In this document: positions 48,022 through 55,317 of the stretch, piece by piece | Layout: each line of letters starts with the position of its first letter | Numbering within the stretch: position 1 is the stretch's first letter | NCBI RefSeq assembly: GCF_018881925.1 | Contig: NZ_JACVPL010000004.1 | Location: 1 to 64,000 of the forward strand | Length of the DNA: 64,000 nt | Reading direction: 5' to 3' | Source: Polynucleobacter sp. Latsch14-2 | Lineage (GTDB): Bacteria > Pseudomonadota > Gammaproteobacteria > Burkholderiales > Burkholderiaceae | Translations under genes and position numbers: made by a program | Notes under the pieces: generated by a model | What the model was told of the DNA's origin: nothing | The model's input: only the letters and a program-made list of their open reading frames with translations | The model's database searches: none

Positions 48022-49701
48022 TCACTCAACTTTAAGCGCTCTTAATTCCCGGCGCAAGATCTTACCAACATTTGATTTTGGAAGGTCCTGAACAAAGATA
48101 ATTTTTCTCGGACGCTTGTAGCTGGTCATTTGCTCTTTACAGTACAGAACGACCTGTTCCTCACTCAGATCTTCGCTCTCTTTGACAATATAAGCACTGA
48201 CTACCTCTCCAAGCTTACGATGTGGAGTGCCGATCACAGCACACTCTCGAACACCTATCATCCGCGATAAAACATCCTCAATTTCATTGGGGAAAACTTT
48301 AAACCCAGCGACAACAATCATATCCTTCTTGCGATCAACAATTGTGATGTACCCGTCATCATCCATGATGCCTATATCGCCTGATTTAAAGAATCCATCT
48401 GTGGTGGTAAAGCGTTTTGTTTCTTCAACCTGATTCCAGTAACCCGCCATCACTTGGGGACCCTTGATGCAAATTTCTCCAGGAGAGCCATTTGCCACCT
48501 CAATTCCGTCGTCATCTAGAATTGCAATATCGGTACCGGGCATAGGTAAACCAATAGTCCCATTAAAGCCCTCAACTAAAGGCGTGTTGACACAAACTAC
48601 CGGGGAAGTTTCGGATAAACCATAGCCTTGTGCAATTGGAACGCCAGTGAGTTTTTGCCATAAGTCGGCTGTTTTCTTTTGAACGGCCATACCACCCCCG
48701 ATGGTAACCAGTAAATTAGGGAGTTTGACTCGTAAAAAATCGGGTCGGTGAATGAGTGCATGAAACAGTGTATTCACAGCTGGAAAGATATTGATATTAG
48801 GATGGCGTATGAGCAACTTAATAAACCCAGCAATATCTTTTGGGTTAAGCACTAAAATCAATAAACCACCCTTACGGATACCGAGTAAAGCGCAAGCTGT
48901 TAAAGCAAAAATGTGGGTTAGCGGAAGCGCGCACAAAATAACCAATTGTTCGACTTTGGCATGCTTTAGGCCAGGCTCTAGCCATGATTCAATTTGCAAT
49001 ACATTTGCAAGAATATTTTTATGGAGCAACATGGCACCTTTTGAAACTCCAGTCGTCCCGCCGGTATATTGTAAAAAAGCTAAGTCATTTAGGCCAATAT
49101 TGGGCCTAACAAAGGCGTGCTCCCTACCAAGATTCAATGACTCTTTAAATTTAATGCAGGGGAAATTCCAAGCCGGCACAAGCTTTTTGAATTTGCGTGC
49201 AACAAAATTGATGAATAAACCCTTTAGACTAAGTAGCTCACCAAGACTACTGACAATCACCTTCTTCAATGCGCCTTGACTTTCGATCTGCTGGTATGTG
49301 TGGCAGAAGTTATCCAAGATTACGAGGACAGATGCACCGCTATCCTTCAGTTGATATTCAAGTTCTCTGGATGTGTAAAGAGGATTGATATTCACAACTA
49401 CCAATCCTGCACGGAGCGTACCTAGCATAGCCACCAAATATTCCGCAACATTAGGAAACATGATGGCTACCCGAGATCCCGGCTCTAACTCTAATGTCTG
49501 CAAATATCCTGCAAAATTTCTCGACATCTGATCTAGCTCACGGTAAGTCAAAGGCTTGCCCATAGTCTCTAGAGCATGGCGATTGGGGTAGCGTCTAAAA
49601 GATTCCTCAAAAATATCCACCAATGAGGAATATTTCTTCAGATCAATATCGTGAGGAACTCCTTCGGGGTAGTGTTTTAACCAAGGCTTTTCAGAATTCA
49701 T
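48022..49701 (-). CDS. fadD: Long-chain-fatty-acid-CoA ligase
   Basis: A 559-residue ANL ligase with the AMP motif LQYTGGTTGVSKGAM (YTGGTTG form typical of FadD), GYGLSETSPV, GDIGIMDDDGY and a C-terminal KSNVGKILRREL lysine. It activates fatty acids at the inner membrane. The ATG at 49701 follows GGATTGGGT; a TTG lies 15 bases earlier. It begins next to the stop of the nucleosidase gene, so the two may be coupled. Confidence 0.9.
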   Translation of the reverse strand: MNSEKPWLKHYPEGVPHDIDLKKYSSLVDIFEESFRRYPNRHALETMGKPLTYRELDQMSRNFAGYLQTLELEPGSRVAIMFPNVAEYLVAMLGTLRAGLVVVNINPLYTSRELEYQLKDSGASVLVILDNFCHTYQQIESQGALKKVIVSSLGELLSLKGLFINFVARKFKKLVPAWNFPCIKFKESLNLGREHAFVRPNIGLNDLAFLQYTGGTTGVSKGAMLLHKNILANVLQIESWLEPGLKHAKVEQLVILCALPLTHIFALTACALLGIRKGGLLILVLNPKDIAGFIKLLIRHPNINIFPAVNTLFHALIHRPDFLRVKLPNLLVTIGGGMAVQKKTADLWQKLTGVPIAQGYGLSETSPVVCVNTPLVEGFNGTIGLPMPGTDIAILDDDGIEVANGSPGEICIKGPQVMAGYWNQVEETKRFTTTDGFFKSGDIGIMDDDGYITIVDRKKDMIVVAGFKVFPNEIEDVLSRMIGVRECAVIGTPHRKLGEVVSAYIVKESEDLSEEQVVLYCKEQMTSYKRPRKIIFVQDLPKSNVGKILRRELRALKVE

Positions 49702-49712
49702 ACCCAATCCAA

Positions 49713-50276
49713 TCAATCCTTTACGATCTCACTCAGCTTTTCTAAAAAAAGCTCTTGGCCATGATTCACCTTTTCACCCCAATCTTTTCCAGCATCTTTA
49801 TTGGCATTATCTGTTATGTATTTATAGGCTTGCCAAGGAATATTCAATTGGTACGCAACAGCCGCAATCGCAAATAGCTCCATATCAACCACATCAACCC
49901 TTTGAGTATGTAGCCAAGGATCATGCGCCGTTACAAAACTATCCCCAGTGCCACATACATAGTTGCCGCCCAAAGAAAAGTATTCAAATGGTCTCGGGCA
50001 AAACGGGGTTTTTCCTCTCGGCGCAAGTGGTTCGGTTTGCATATCACGCTGAATGACTCGAGCAATCTCCAGCAATCCCTGCACACTAGGATTGACTTTT
50101 CCAGCAGTCCCAAAATTTAAGATTCTTTTGGGTTGGAATTCTTGTGCGGCCTTGAGCGTAGTCAGTGCGGCATTGATCTTACCAATCCCAGAGTAGGCAA
50201 TCTTCACCCCATGCGGAAGGAATTCATGCTTGAGTTCAGACTCTAATGCGGCAATAATGAGTAATTGATTTTTCAT
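49713..50276 (-). CDS. 5'-methylthioadenosine/S-adenosylhomocysteine nucleosidase-like
   Basis: A 187-residue PNP_UDP_1 phosphorylase-superfamily protein: IIAALESELK opening, NFGTAGKVNP substrate loop, GTGDSFV and the VVDMELFAIAAVA catalytic end (ME(L/M)xA form). It is shorter than E. coli Mtn (about 230 residues). It should release adenine from MTA/SAH. The divergent neighbour is apt, which salvages adenine, 11 bases away; the pairing supports the assignment. Confidence 0.83.
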   Translation of the reverse strand: MKNQLLIIAALESELKHEFLPHGVKIAYSGIGKINAALTTLKAAQEFQPKRILNFGTAGKVNPSVQGLLEIARVIQRDMQTEPLAPRGKTPFCPRPFEYFSLGGNYVCGTGDSFVTAHDPWLHTQRVDVVDMELFAIAAVAYQLNIPWQAYKYITDNANKDAGKDWGEKVNHGQELFLEKLSEIVKD

Positions 50277-50287
50277 GTCGGCAAATT

Positions 50288-50806
50288 ATGAATTTATTAG
50301 ATTATCTACCTGGTGTGCCTGACTTCCCAAAGCCGGGCATCCTCTTTAGGGATATCTCTCCATTATTGGCCAGTCCAATCGCCTTCCAAGAGGCCATTAG
50401 GCAACTGAATGAGCTAGCCAAGTCTTTTGATTACACCCACATTTTAGGCATTGAATCTCGGGGCTTTATCTTTGGCTCTGCTCTAGCTCACTACGCTCAC
50501 AAAGGACTGGCTTTAGCCAGAAAACCAAATAAATTACCCTTAGCGAGCCACAGGCAGACTTATGGACTTGAATATGGTCAAGACTCATTGGAATTCCAGC
50601 AATCGGCCCTTACAAAGGATGCCAGAGTCTTGTTAATAGATGATGTGCTGGCTACCGGGGGAACATTAGTCGCGGCACACAAATTACTCAAGGGCGCTGG
50701 ATTTGAAGTTTGTGGTGCACTGACGTTGCTGGAAATTGCAGGATTAAACGGCTCCAACATCCTAAAAGAGAACGGCATTACAAGTCGCACCTTGCTGGTC
50801 GCCTAA
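50288..50806 (+). CDS. apt: Adenine phosphoribosyltransferase
   Basis: A 172-residue type I PRTase with the PRPP motif VLLIDDVLATGGTL and the family opening FPKPGILFRDISPLL. It converts adenine and PRPP to AMP. Divergent from the MTA/SAH nucleosidase gene that produces adenine. Confidence 0.93.
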   Translation: MNLLDYLPGVPDFPKPGILFRDISPLLASPIAFQEAIRQLNELAKSFDYTHILGIESRGFIFGSALAHYAHKGLALARKPNKLPLASHRQTYGLEYGQDSLEFQQSALTKDARVLLIDDVLATGGTLVAAHKLLKGAGFEVCGALTLLEIAGLNGSNILKENGITSRTLLVA

Positions 50807-50813
50807 ATAGACG

Positions 50814-51095
50814 CTAAAGAATACTCTTGGCACCTTTTAAGAGTTTGAGTGCCCCCCAGCCGATTGCAAGAGTCTTGCTAGCAAGTTTTGGTTTGTAATG
50901 CGCAAGTGCTGCAAAAGCAGTACTCCAAACAATGGGGTTGCTTTTTATAAAATTAACAGCATCAATTCCTTTGTCAGCCCAAGTCAGAGGCTTTTGCCAA
51001 GGCTCAAAATGCAGAGATAAATTACGACGCTCAAGCGCGGCTCTGTCTTGTAGCGCTACTCGGCGTTGCTGCAAAGCTTTTAGTTTTGAGTTCAT
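50814..51095 (-). CDS. YqjK-like small protein
   Basis: A 93-residue basic protein with an ALQQRRVALQDRAALERRN start and a C-terminal hydrophobic stretch, resembling the YqjK family. Third member of a DUF883-holin-YqjK-like trio. Its stop-start junction with the previous gene is at 51095. Function unknown; E. coli yqjD-yqjE-yqjK is a matching cluster associated with the inner membrane. Confidence 0.76.
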   Translation of the reverse strand: MNSKLKALQQRRVALQDRAALERRNLSLHFEPWQKPLTWADKGIDAVNFIKSNPIVWSTAFAALAHYKPKLASKTLAIGWGALKLLKGAKSIL

Positions 51096-51463
51096 TACTT
51101 TGAAAGCTCCTCGCGATCCCTTTGTAACTCATCGATTGTTGCCTCAAATAACTTAGGCATAGTTCTGAGTGATTGCAAAACTAGAGCGGCTAAGATCGAA
51201 CCTATTATCAAGAAGCCACTCGCCAATAAAGTTAAGGCGAAAATGCGATTCGACTCCCAGCTATAAATGACGATTAATAATGCGAACATCACAAGCCCAA
51301 AAAAAAGAAAAAATAGGGCAAATATAATCATTACCAATAAGCTAATGAATCGACTTCTGGCAATTTGTACATCGGTAGAAATAAGCTCAAGACGGGTTTG
51401 TGCGATTGATGTACCAGTGGCCAGCAAATTCTTCAGCGATGAAAGCAAGTTTTCTTGTGACAT
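51095..51463 (-). CDS. Phage-holin-superfamily III/YqjE-like membrane protein
   Basis: A 122-residue protein with two strong hydrophobic helices in the middle (LLVMIIFALFFLFFGLVM and LTLLASGFLIIGSILAALVL). AGGA 5 bases before the ATG at 51463 decides the start. It fits the YqjE/phage-holin-like family and sits in the usual order after a DUF883 gene. Probably an inner-membrane protein; not a phage lysis gene, since no phage genes surround it. Confidence 0.8.
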   Translation of the reverse strand: MSQENLLSSLKNLLATGTSIAQTRLELISTDVQIARSRFISLLVMIIFALFFLFFGLVMFALLIVIYSWESNRIFALTLLASGFLIIGSILAALVLQSLRTMPKLFEATIDELQRDREELSK

Positions 51464-51470
51464 TCTTTTC

Positions 51471-51812
51471 CTAGCGGCGTCGAATAAATAGGCCAATTAA
51501 TAAGCCCAGACCTGCGGCTACTCCAATAGCCTCCCAGGGGTTCCGATGAACAAAATCATCCGCACCCTCGGCGGCAAGCTTCACCTTTTCTGTAAAAGCA
51601 TCTTCAGTATTTGAGAGACTCTCCTTTGCGCTCGATAAGGTCTCGAGCGCTTTAGAGCGAATGGAAGCTATCATGCCATCCTCCTGTCCAGCTGTTGCCT
51701 TAATCAAGGCCTCAGCATCGCTCATAAGCGCCTTAAAGTCGCTCACCAATTGCTCTGGATTGATATCTGATTGATTATGCTCAAGCTTATCTGAATTTTT
51801 TTTAGCTGTCAT
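51471..51812 (-). CDS. DUF883 (ElaB/YqjD-like) membrane-anchored protein
   Basis: A 113-residue protein with an Ala/Glu/Lys-rich helical middle and a C-terminal membrane anchor AAGLGLLIGLFIRRR preceded by HRNPWEAIGV, the DUF883 hallmark. E. coli relatives are stationary-phase ribosome-associated inner-membrane proteins. The ATG at 51812 gives the normal family length. First of the three-gene set. Confidence 0.84.
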   Translation of the reverse strand: MTAKKNSDKLEHNQSDINPEQLVSDFKALMSDAEALIKATAGQEDGMIASIRSKALETLSSAKESLSNTEDAFTEKVKLAAEGADDFVHRNPWEAIGVAAGLGLLIGLFIRRR

Positions 51813-51855
51813 AGCCCTGCTTTCGAAAAATGACTGGTTAACCCATTCTAAGCAT

Positions 51856-52308
51856 TTACGAGCTTGCACCCAACAATAAAATGGTTAACCCGGCGTTTCC
51901 ATGCTTAGATGACTGTAGATGATGCTTTATGCTTGGTCGCCTGCGCAATAAAGCTTGGTACAACTCGCTTCCATAGGCCAAATCTTCACCACAATAATAG
52001 TCAGTAACTCGGTCTGAGAAATAGTTATTATCTAGAGCCTCACGTATTACCCTTTTAATGTGGCCACCCTCGCCGCTTGATCCATACCCATGAACCAATA
52101 GAACAACCTTGATACCAAGCTCACTAGCTCTGCGTAATTGGTGAGTCAGTCTGTCTAAAGCCTCTTCCGCACTGGGTCCGCCACGCTTCAAGTTAATCTC
52201 TAGCGTATCACTCAATGACTCTGGCATTGCTTGACTTCCGCAATGCTGACAAGCGCCCATCCAATGCCGAGCATTGCCACACTCAGGGCAATTAAATGAC
52301 TGCTTCAT
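51856..52308 (-). CDS. Zinc-ribbon Smr-domain protein
   Basis: A 150-residue protein. The N-terminal zinc ribbon has CPECG and CQHCG (residues 8-12 and 20-24 approximately). It is followed by an Smr-like domain with LKRGGPSAEEALDRL and the HGYGSSGEGG loop (Smr proteins use HGxGxG). Smr domains are nucleases or DNA/RNA-binding modules. Alone on its own frame between a small secreted protein and the DUF883 set. Confidence 0.8.
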   Translation of the reverse strand: MKQSFNCPECGNARHWMGACQHCGSQAMPESLSDTLEINLKRGGPSAEEALDRLTHQLRRASELGIKVVLLVHGYGSSGEGGHIKRVIREALDNNYFSDRVTDYYCGEDLAYGSELYQALLRRRPSIKHHLQSSKHGNAGLTILLLGASS

Positions 52309-52367
52309 TTAGTTATACCCACACCAGCAATATCAACCCTGGAGAATCCACAGGCAGCGATGACGGT

Positions 52368-52664
52368 TTAAGAGCAATACTTCATCTCTAAGGTGCTGGC
52401 ATCTTTTGCCTTGTCGTCAACCATCAAGTTCATCGCCTTTTGCGCTTCCTCTCTATTGTCTTGCACCTTGAGCGTTGCCGAAATCAAACTTCCAACATCT
52501 TTGCGAATGGCCGTATTTCCATACTGTAGATTCTTCAGGGTAGCGACCGTCTCCGCCGATAGTCTGCACTGTTGAGTCATCAGCGCCGATGAATCTGTTG
52601 TCGTATTGGCAAATGCAAAGGCTGCCACTGATATACAAACACCTGCTAGTAATGTCTTTTTCAT
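52368..52664 (-). CDS. Small secreted protein of unknown function
   Basis: A 98-residue precursor with a signal peptide (to about residue 19, AFA-N) and two cysteines, one in MTQQCRLSAE and one at the C-terminus (KYCS). Helical and charged afterwards. Probably periplasmic, possibly disulfide-bonded. Its ATG is 1 base after the HTH-protein stop, so it is likely coupled to it. No family recognised. Confidence 0.72.
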   Translation of the reverse strand: MKKTLLAGVCISVAAFAFANTTTDSSALMTQQCRLSAETVATLKNLQYGNTAIRKDVGSLISATLKVQDNREEAQKAMNLMVDDKAKDASTLEMKYCS

Positions 52665-52665
52665 T

Positions 52666-52845
52666 TTATTTCCTAACTTTTTGACCGCATGTTGGACAAC
52701 AACCTAAATCCTTCGCTTTTAGTTTTCTGAGTGCTGCGTAAACACTTGATTCCGAGATTTCCATCTTTCTCGCCGCCTGGGCTGCACTCATTCCCTTCCC
52801 TACCCACTCAATTGCTTGATGGGTTTTTGGCACCAGTCTTTTCAT
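52666..52845 (-). CDS. Small HTH/zinc-ribbon-like protein (59 aa), possible regulator
   Basis: A 59-residue ORF: a helix-turn-helix-like region with WVGKGMSAAQAARKMEISE and SSVYAALRKLK (residues about 14-43), then a C-terminal CCPTCG stretch that could bind zinc. It starts with ATG preceded by AAGGAG. The stop is 1 base before the next ATG. It resembles small homeodomain-like/Hin-recombinase HTH segments. Upstream are short direct repeats and a dyad (52883-52920), so autoregulation is plausible. Confidence 0.68.
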   Translation of the reverse strand: MKRLVPKTHQAIEWVGKGMSAAQAARKMEISESSVYAALRKLKAKDLGCCPTCGQKVRK

Positions 52846-52882
52846 AACACTCCTTCCATGTAAATACTATACCACAGAAGTA

Positions 52883-52920
52883 GTGAAGTTGTGAAGTTGT
52901 GAACAATAATTTATTATTGT
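52883..52920. promoter_or_regulatory. Tandem 8-mers and an 18-bp palindrome upstream of the HTH gene
   Basis: GTGAAGTT is repeated (52883-52898) and runs into GTGAACAA (52899-52906). The dyad ACAATAAT-TT-ATTATTGT covers 52903-52920. These lie 38-75 bases before the HTH protein start. Confidence 0.5.
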
Positions 52921-52958
52921 CGTTTTTCTGCATCGATGTGTAAGGAAACCCAAAAAGA

Positions 52959-52981
52959 AAAAGCCCCGCAGAGGGGCTTTA
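52959..52981 (-). terminator. Terminator after the Bug/Gfo gene pair
   Basis: AAGCCCC (52961-52967) pairs with GGGGCTT (52973-52979) around GCAGA, with an A-run upstream that reads as a T-run on the minus strand. It follows the Bug gene ending at 53016. Confidence 0.78.
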
Positions 52982-53015
52982 AATCTGAAAAGGAAGGAGA
53001 AGAAAGAGGCTACGA

Positions 53016-53972
53016 CTACTCGGGTTCTATGCCGGCAATCCTAACTACCTTTGCCCATTTAACAATCTCGGAAGAAATAAAGTTAGCAAATTCTTTGGGT
53101 GAGTTACCAACCGGTTCAAATCCCCTCTGAATCAACTGCTCCCTTAATTCAGGAATTTTCAGTACCTCAAGGGTGACTTGATTAATACGATTGATAATTT
53201 CAGGCGGCGTACCCTTGGGTGCATACAAACCATACCAGGTAGTGGCACTATAACCATGAAGACCAGAATCAGAAATAGTCGGCAAACTTGGCATCGCCAA
53301 CGAGGATCTTTCAGAAGTGACAGCAATAGGCCTCAGCTGACCAGATTTAACAAAAGGCATGGCTGCAGGCATGGTGGCAAAGAAGATATCCACTTGCCCA
53401 CCTAAGAGATCATTCATGGCAAGACCGCCCCCTTTATAAGGGACATGGGTCATGCTTACCCCACCCATGGAATCAAATAAGACACCTGCCAAGTGGGATG
53501 AAGAGCCGTTTCCTGCTGATGGGTAGTTGATTTTTCCAGGGGAGGCTTTAGCCAATGCCAAGAGATCAGCTACGGATTTAACTGGAACATTAAGGTTGGA
53601 AACCAAGATATTTGGGGTAATTGCCACCAACGAAATCGGAGCCAGATCCTTTTCAGGGTTGTATGGAAGCTTCTTGAAGATACTGACGTTAATGGCGTTG
53701 GGTGCAACATTCCCCATCAAAAGCGTATAACCATTGGGTGCAGAATTCACAACCGCTTCTGTACCAATATTGCCACTAGCCCCGCCGCGATTTTCAATTG
53801 CAATGGGTTGACCTAATTTTCTGGAAAGCTCAGGAGCAATCAGTCTAGCAATAATGTCCGTACCACCACCAGGTGGATAGGCAACAATCAAACGAATTGG
53901 TTTATCGGGATAGGCAGCGTTTGCAAAGCCACAGCCTAGGGCAAGCATGAGTCCAAAAAAAATAGCTTTCAA
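53016..53972 (-). CDS. Bug/TctC-family periplasmic solute-binding protein
   Basis: A 318-residue precursor with signal peptide ending ANA-A, then PIRLIVAYPPGGGTDIIARL and IENRGGASGNIG. It follows a Gfo/Idh/MocA gene by 9 bases, so it may bind a sugar- or polyol-derived acid that the dehydrogenase acts on. No permease nearby. Confidence 0.86.
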   Translation of the reverse strand: MKAIFFGLMLALGCGFANAAYPDKPIRLIVAYPPGGGTDIIARLIAPELSRKLGQPIAIENRGGASGNIGTEAVVNSAPNGYTLLMGNVAPNAINVSIFKKLPYNPEKDLAPISLVAITPNILVSNLNVPVKSVADLLALAKASPGKINYPSAGNGSSSHLAGVLFDSMGGVSMTHVPYKGGGLAMNDLLGGQVDIFFATMPAAMPFVKSGQLRPIAVTSERSSLAMPSLPTISDSGLHGYSATTWYGLYAPKGTPPEIINRINQVTLEVLKIPELREQLIQRGFEPVGNSPKEFANFISSEIVKWAKVVRIAGIEPE

Positions 53973-53981
53973 AATATAGTC

Positions 53982-55058
53982 TTATTTTAGGTAAATGGTT
54001 TTGCCAGTTCTGGCAGATTCTTCGATGGCTAAGGTAACCGCAAGTGTGCGTCTAGCATCCTCTGGCTTTGCTAGGTTGCATGGCTTACCAGTTGAGACGT
54101 AGTCAAGCCAAGCTCTTGTCTCATCAGCAATGGGGCCAAGAAAATCTCCCAAGGCCCAGTCCCCAGGAGTGGAACTTTCCAAAAAGACGGTTTCAATCTT
54201 GTGATCAGAGAGATATACATGTGGAAAACCCAACTCAGTTTGCATAATCTGATCTGTATGGTCGTCATTAATCAGCAGCGTGCCGTGAGTGCCCAAAAGT
54301 TCAACGCGGGCACTGTGCCCAACTGAAGGCCATTTTTCTGGCAAGGCGTAACTGACACCCAAGTTCACGACTGCGCCGTCTTTACAAGTCAAGATCGCCC
54401 AAGTCACGTCTTCTGTATCGTATCCGGCCGCATGGATAATGCCCTTTTGACCCTTAGCGAAGACTTCGGTTACAGGATTGTTAGCCATCAACCAGCCCAT
54501 CAAATCAACGTAATAAGTCAGCGCATCCACTACAGGTGTTGCACCCTTATTGCGCTTGAGCATGGCAAAACATTGCGAACGAGAATTGTAGAGGCGCGCG
54601 CATGCTCCCGTAATAGTTCCTAAGCGCCCTTGCACAATTTGTTCTTTAGCAATCAAATAGCGATTTTTATAGCGTCGGCTATAGCCAATATGTAAGTCGC
54701 TATTTAATTGTTGAGCCCTCTTCAAAACCAAATCAGCATCTGACTCTAGGAGAGCTATGGGTTTCTCCACCAGCACCGGAAATCCAAGCTCTAGAGCAGC
54801 CAGCAAGGGTTTAGTGTGTTCGTGCTCTGGGGTGGCGATATCAATGGCATTGACCTCGGGTCTTGTCATCACCTCATTACTATCAACACTCCAAAAATCA
54901 GCGCCAACTGTTTTGGCTAATTTTTCTGCAGCTTCAGGGTTCACATCGGAAACCGCAATGTAGCCAACCGATGGATGCATCTTTGCTAACTTTGCCCTCA
55001 ATGTGCCAATACGCCCAGAGCCAATGATGGCTAAGCCAATTTGTTTTTGTGTCTTCAT
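53982..55058 (-). CDS. Gfo/Idh/MocA family oxidoreductase
   Basis: A 358-residue NAD(P)-dependent dehydrogenase. N-terminal Rossmann fold with AIIGSGRIGTLRA, then DIATPEHEHTKPLLAAL and VLVEKPIAL with the conserved EKP motif, and a C-terminal beta-sheet domain. myo-inositol 2-dehydrogenase-like. The ATG at 55058, preceded by AGGAA, is preferred over an open frame reaching 55187. It diverges from a Tat-exported MmgE/PrpD gene. Confidence 0.85.
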   Translation of the reverse strand: MKTQKQIGLAIIGSGRIGTLRAKLAKMHPSVGYIAVSDVNPEAAEKLAKTVGADFWSVDSNEVMTRPEVNAIDIATPEHEHTKPLLAALELGFPVLVEKPIALLESDADLVLKRAQQLNSDLHIGYSRRYKNRYLIAKEQIVQGRLGTITGACARLYNSRSQCFAMLKRNKGATPVVDALTYYVDLMGWLMANNPVTEVFAKGQKGIIHAAGYDTEDVTWAILTCKDGAVVNLGVSYALPEKWPSVGHSARVELLGTHGTLLINDDHTDQIMQTELGFPHVYLSDHKIETVFLESSTPGDWALGDFLGPIADETRAWLDYVSTGKPCNLAKPEDARRTLAVTLAIEESARTGKTIYLK

Positions 55059-55212
55059 GATTTCCTTGCCGTGCCGATCCCAATCAAATAATCGATCAGC
55101 ACTATCTTTTTTATATCGAATCAATATTTTTAATACGTCTGATACTAAACAATAATGCAAAGGCCTGTAAATGCTGCTCAGCAACATTTATGTAACCAGC
55201 CATCCGAATGAA

Positions 55213-55261
55213 GTTGACAGTCAACTCAGGTAGGATAGCATCAGAATTGGTATATTTATAC
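55213..55261 (+). promoter_or_regulatory. Promoter with overlapping dyad upstream of Tat-MmgE/PrpD gene
   Basis: A perfect -35 TTGACA (55214-55219) and a -10 TAGCAT (55236-55241) are 16 bases apart. The -35 lies within the dyad GTTGAC-A-GTCAAC (55213-55225). A second dyad, GTATA-TT-TATAC (55250-55261), lies further on and resembles the GntR-type core at 35329. Confidence 0.52.
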
Positions 55262-55317
55262 AAGCGTTTAATTTTTTCCCTGCAGTAAAAATAAAACATA
55301 AAGCCGGAGACAACAAT

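Noticed and set aside
51095..51463. Prophage remnant suggested by the holin-like gene
   Set aside because: It belongs to the YqjE-type trio; no phage genes, integrase or att sites are seen around it.
55059..55187. Extra 43 residues at the start of the Gfo/Idh/MocA protein
   Set aside because: Not hydrophobic like a signal and lacking the Rossmann start; AGGAA before the ATG at 55058 is better.
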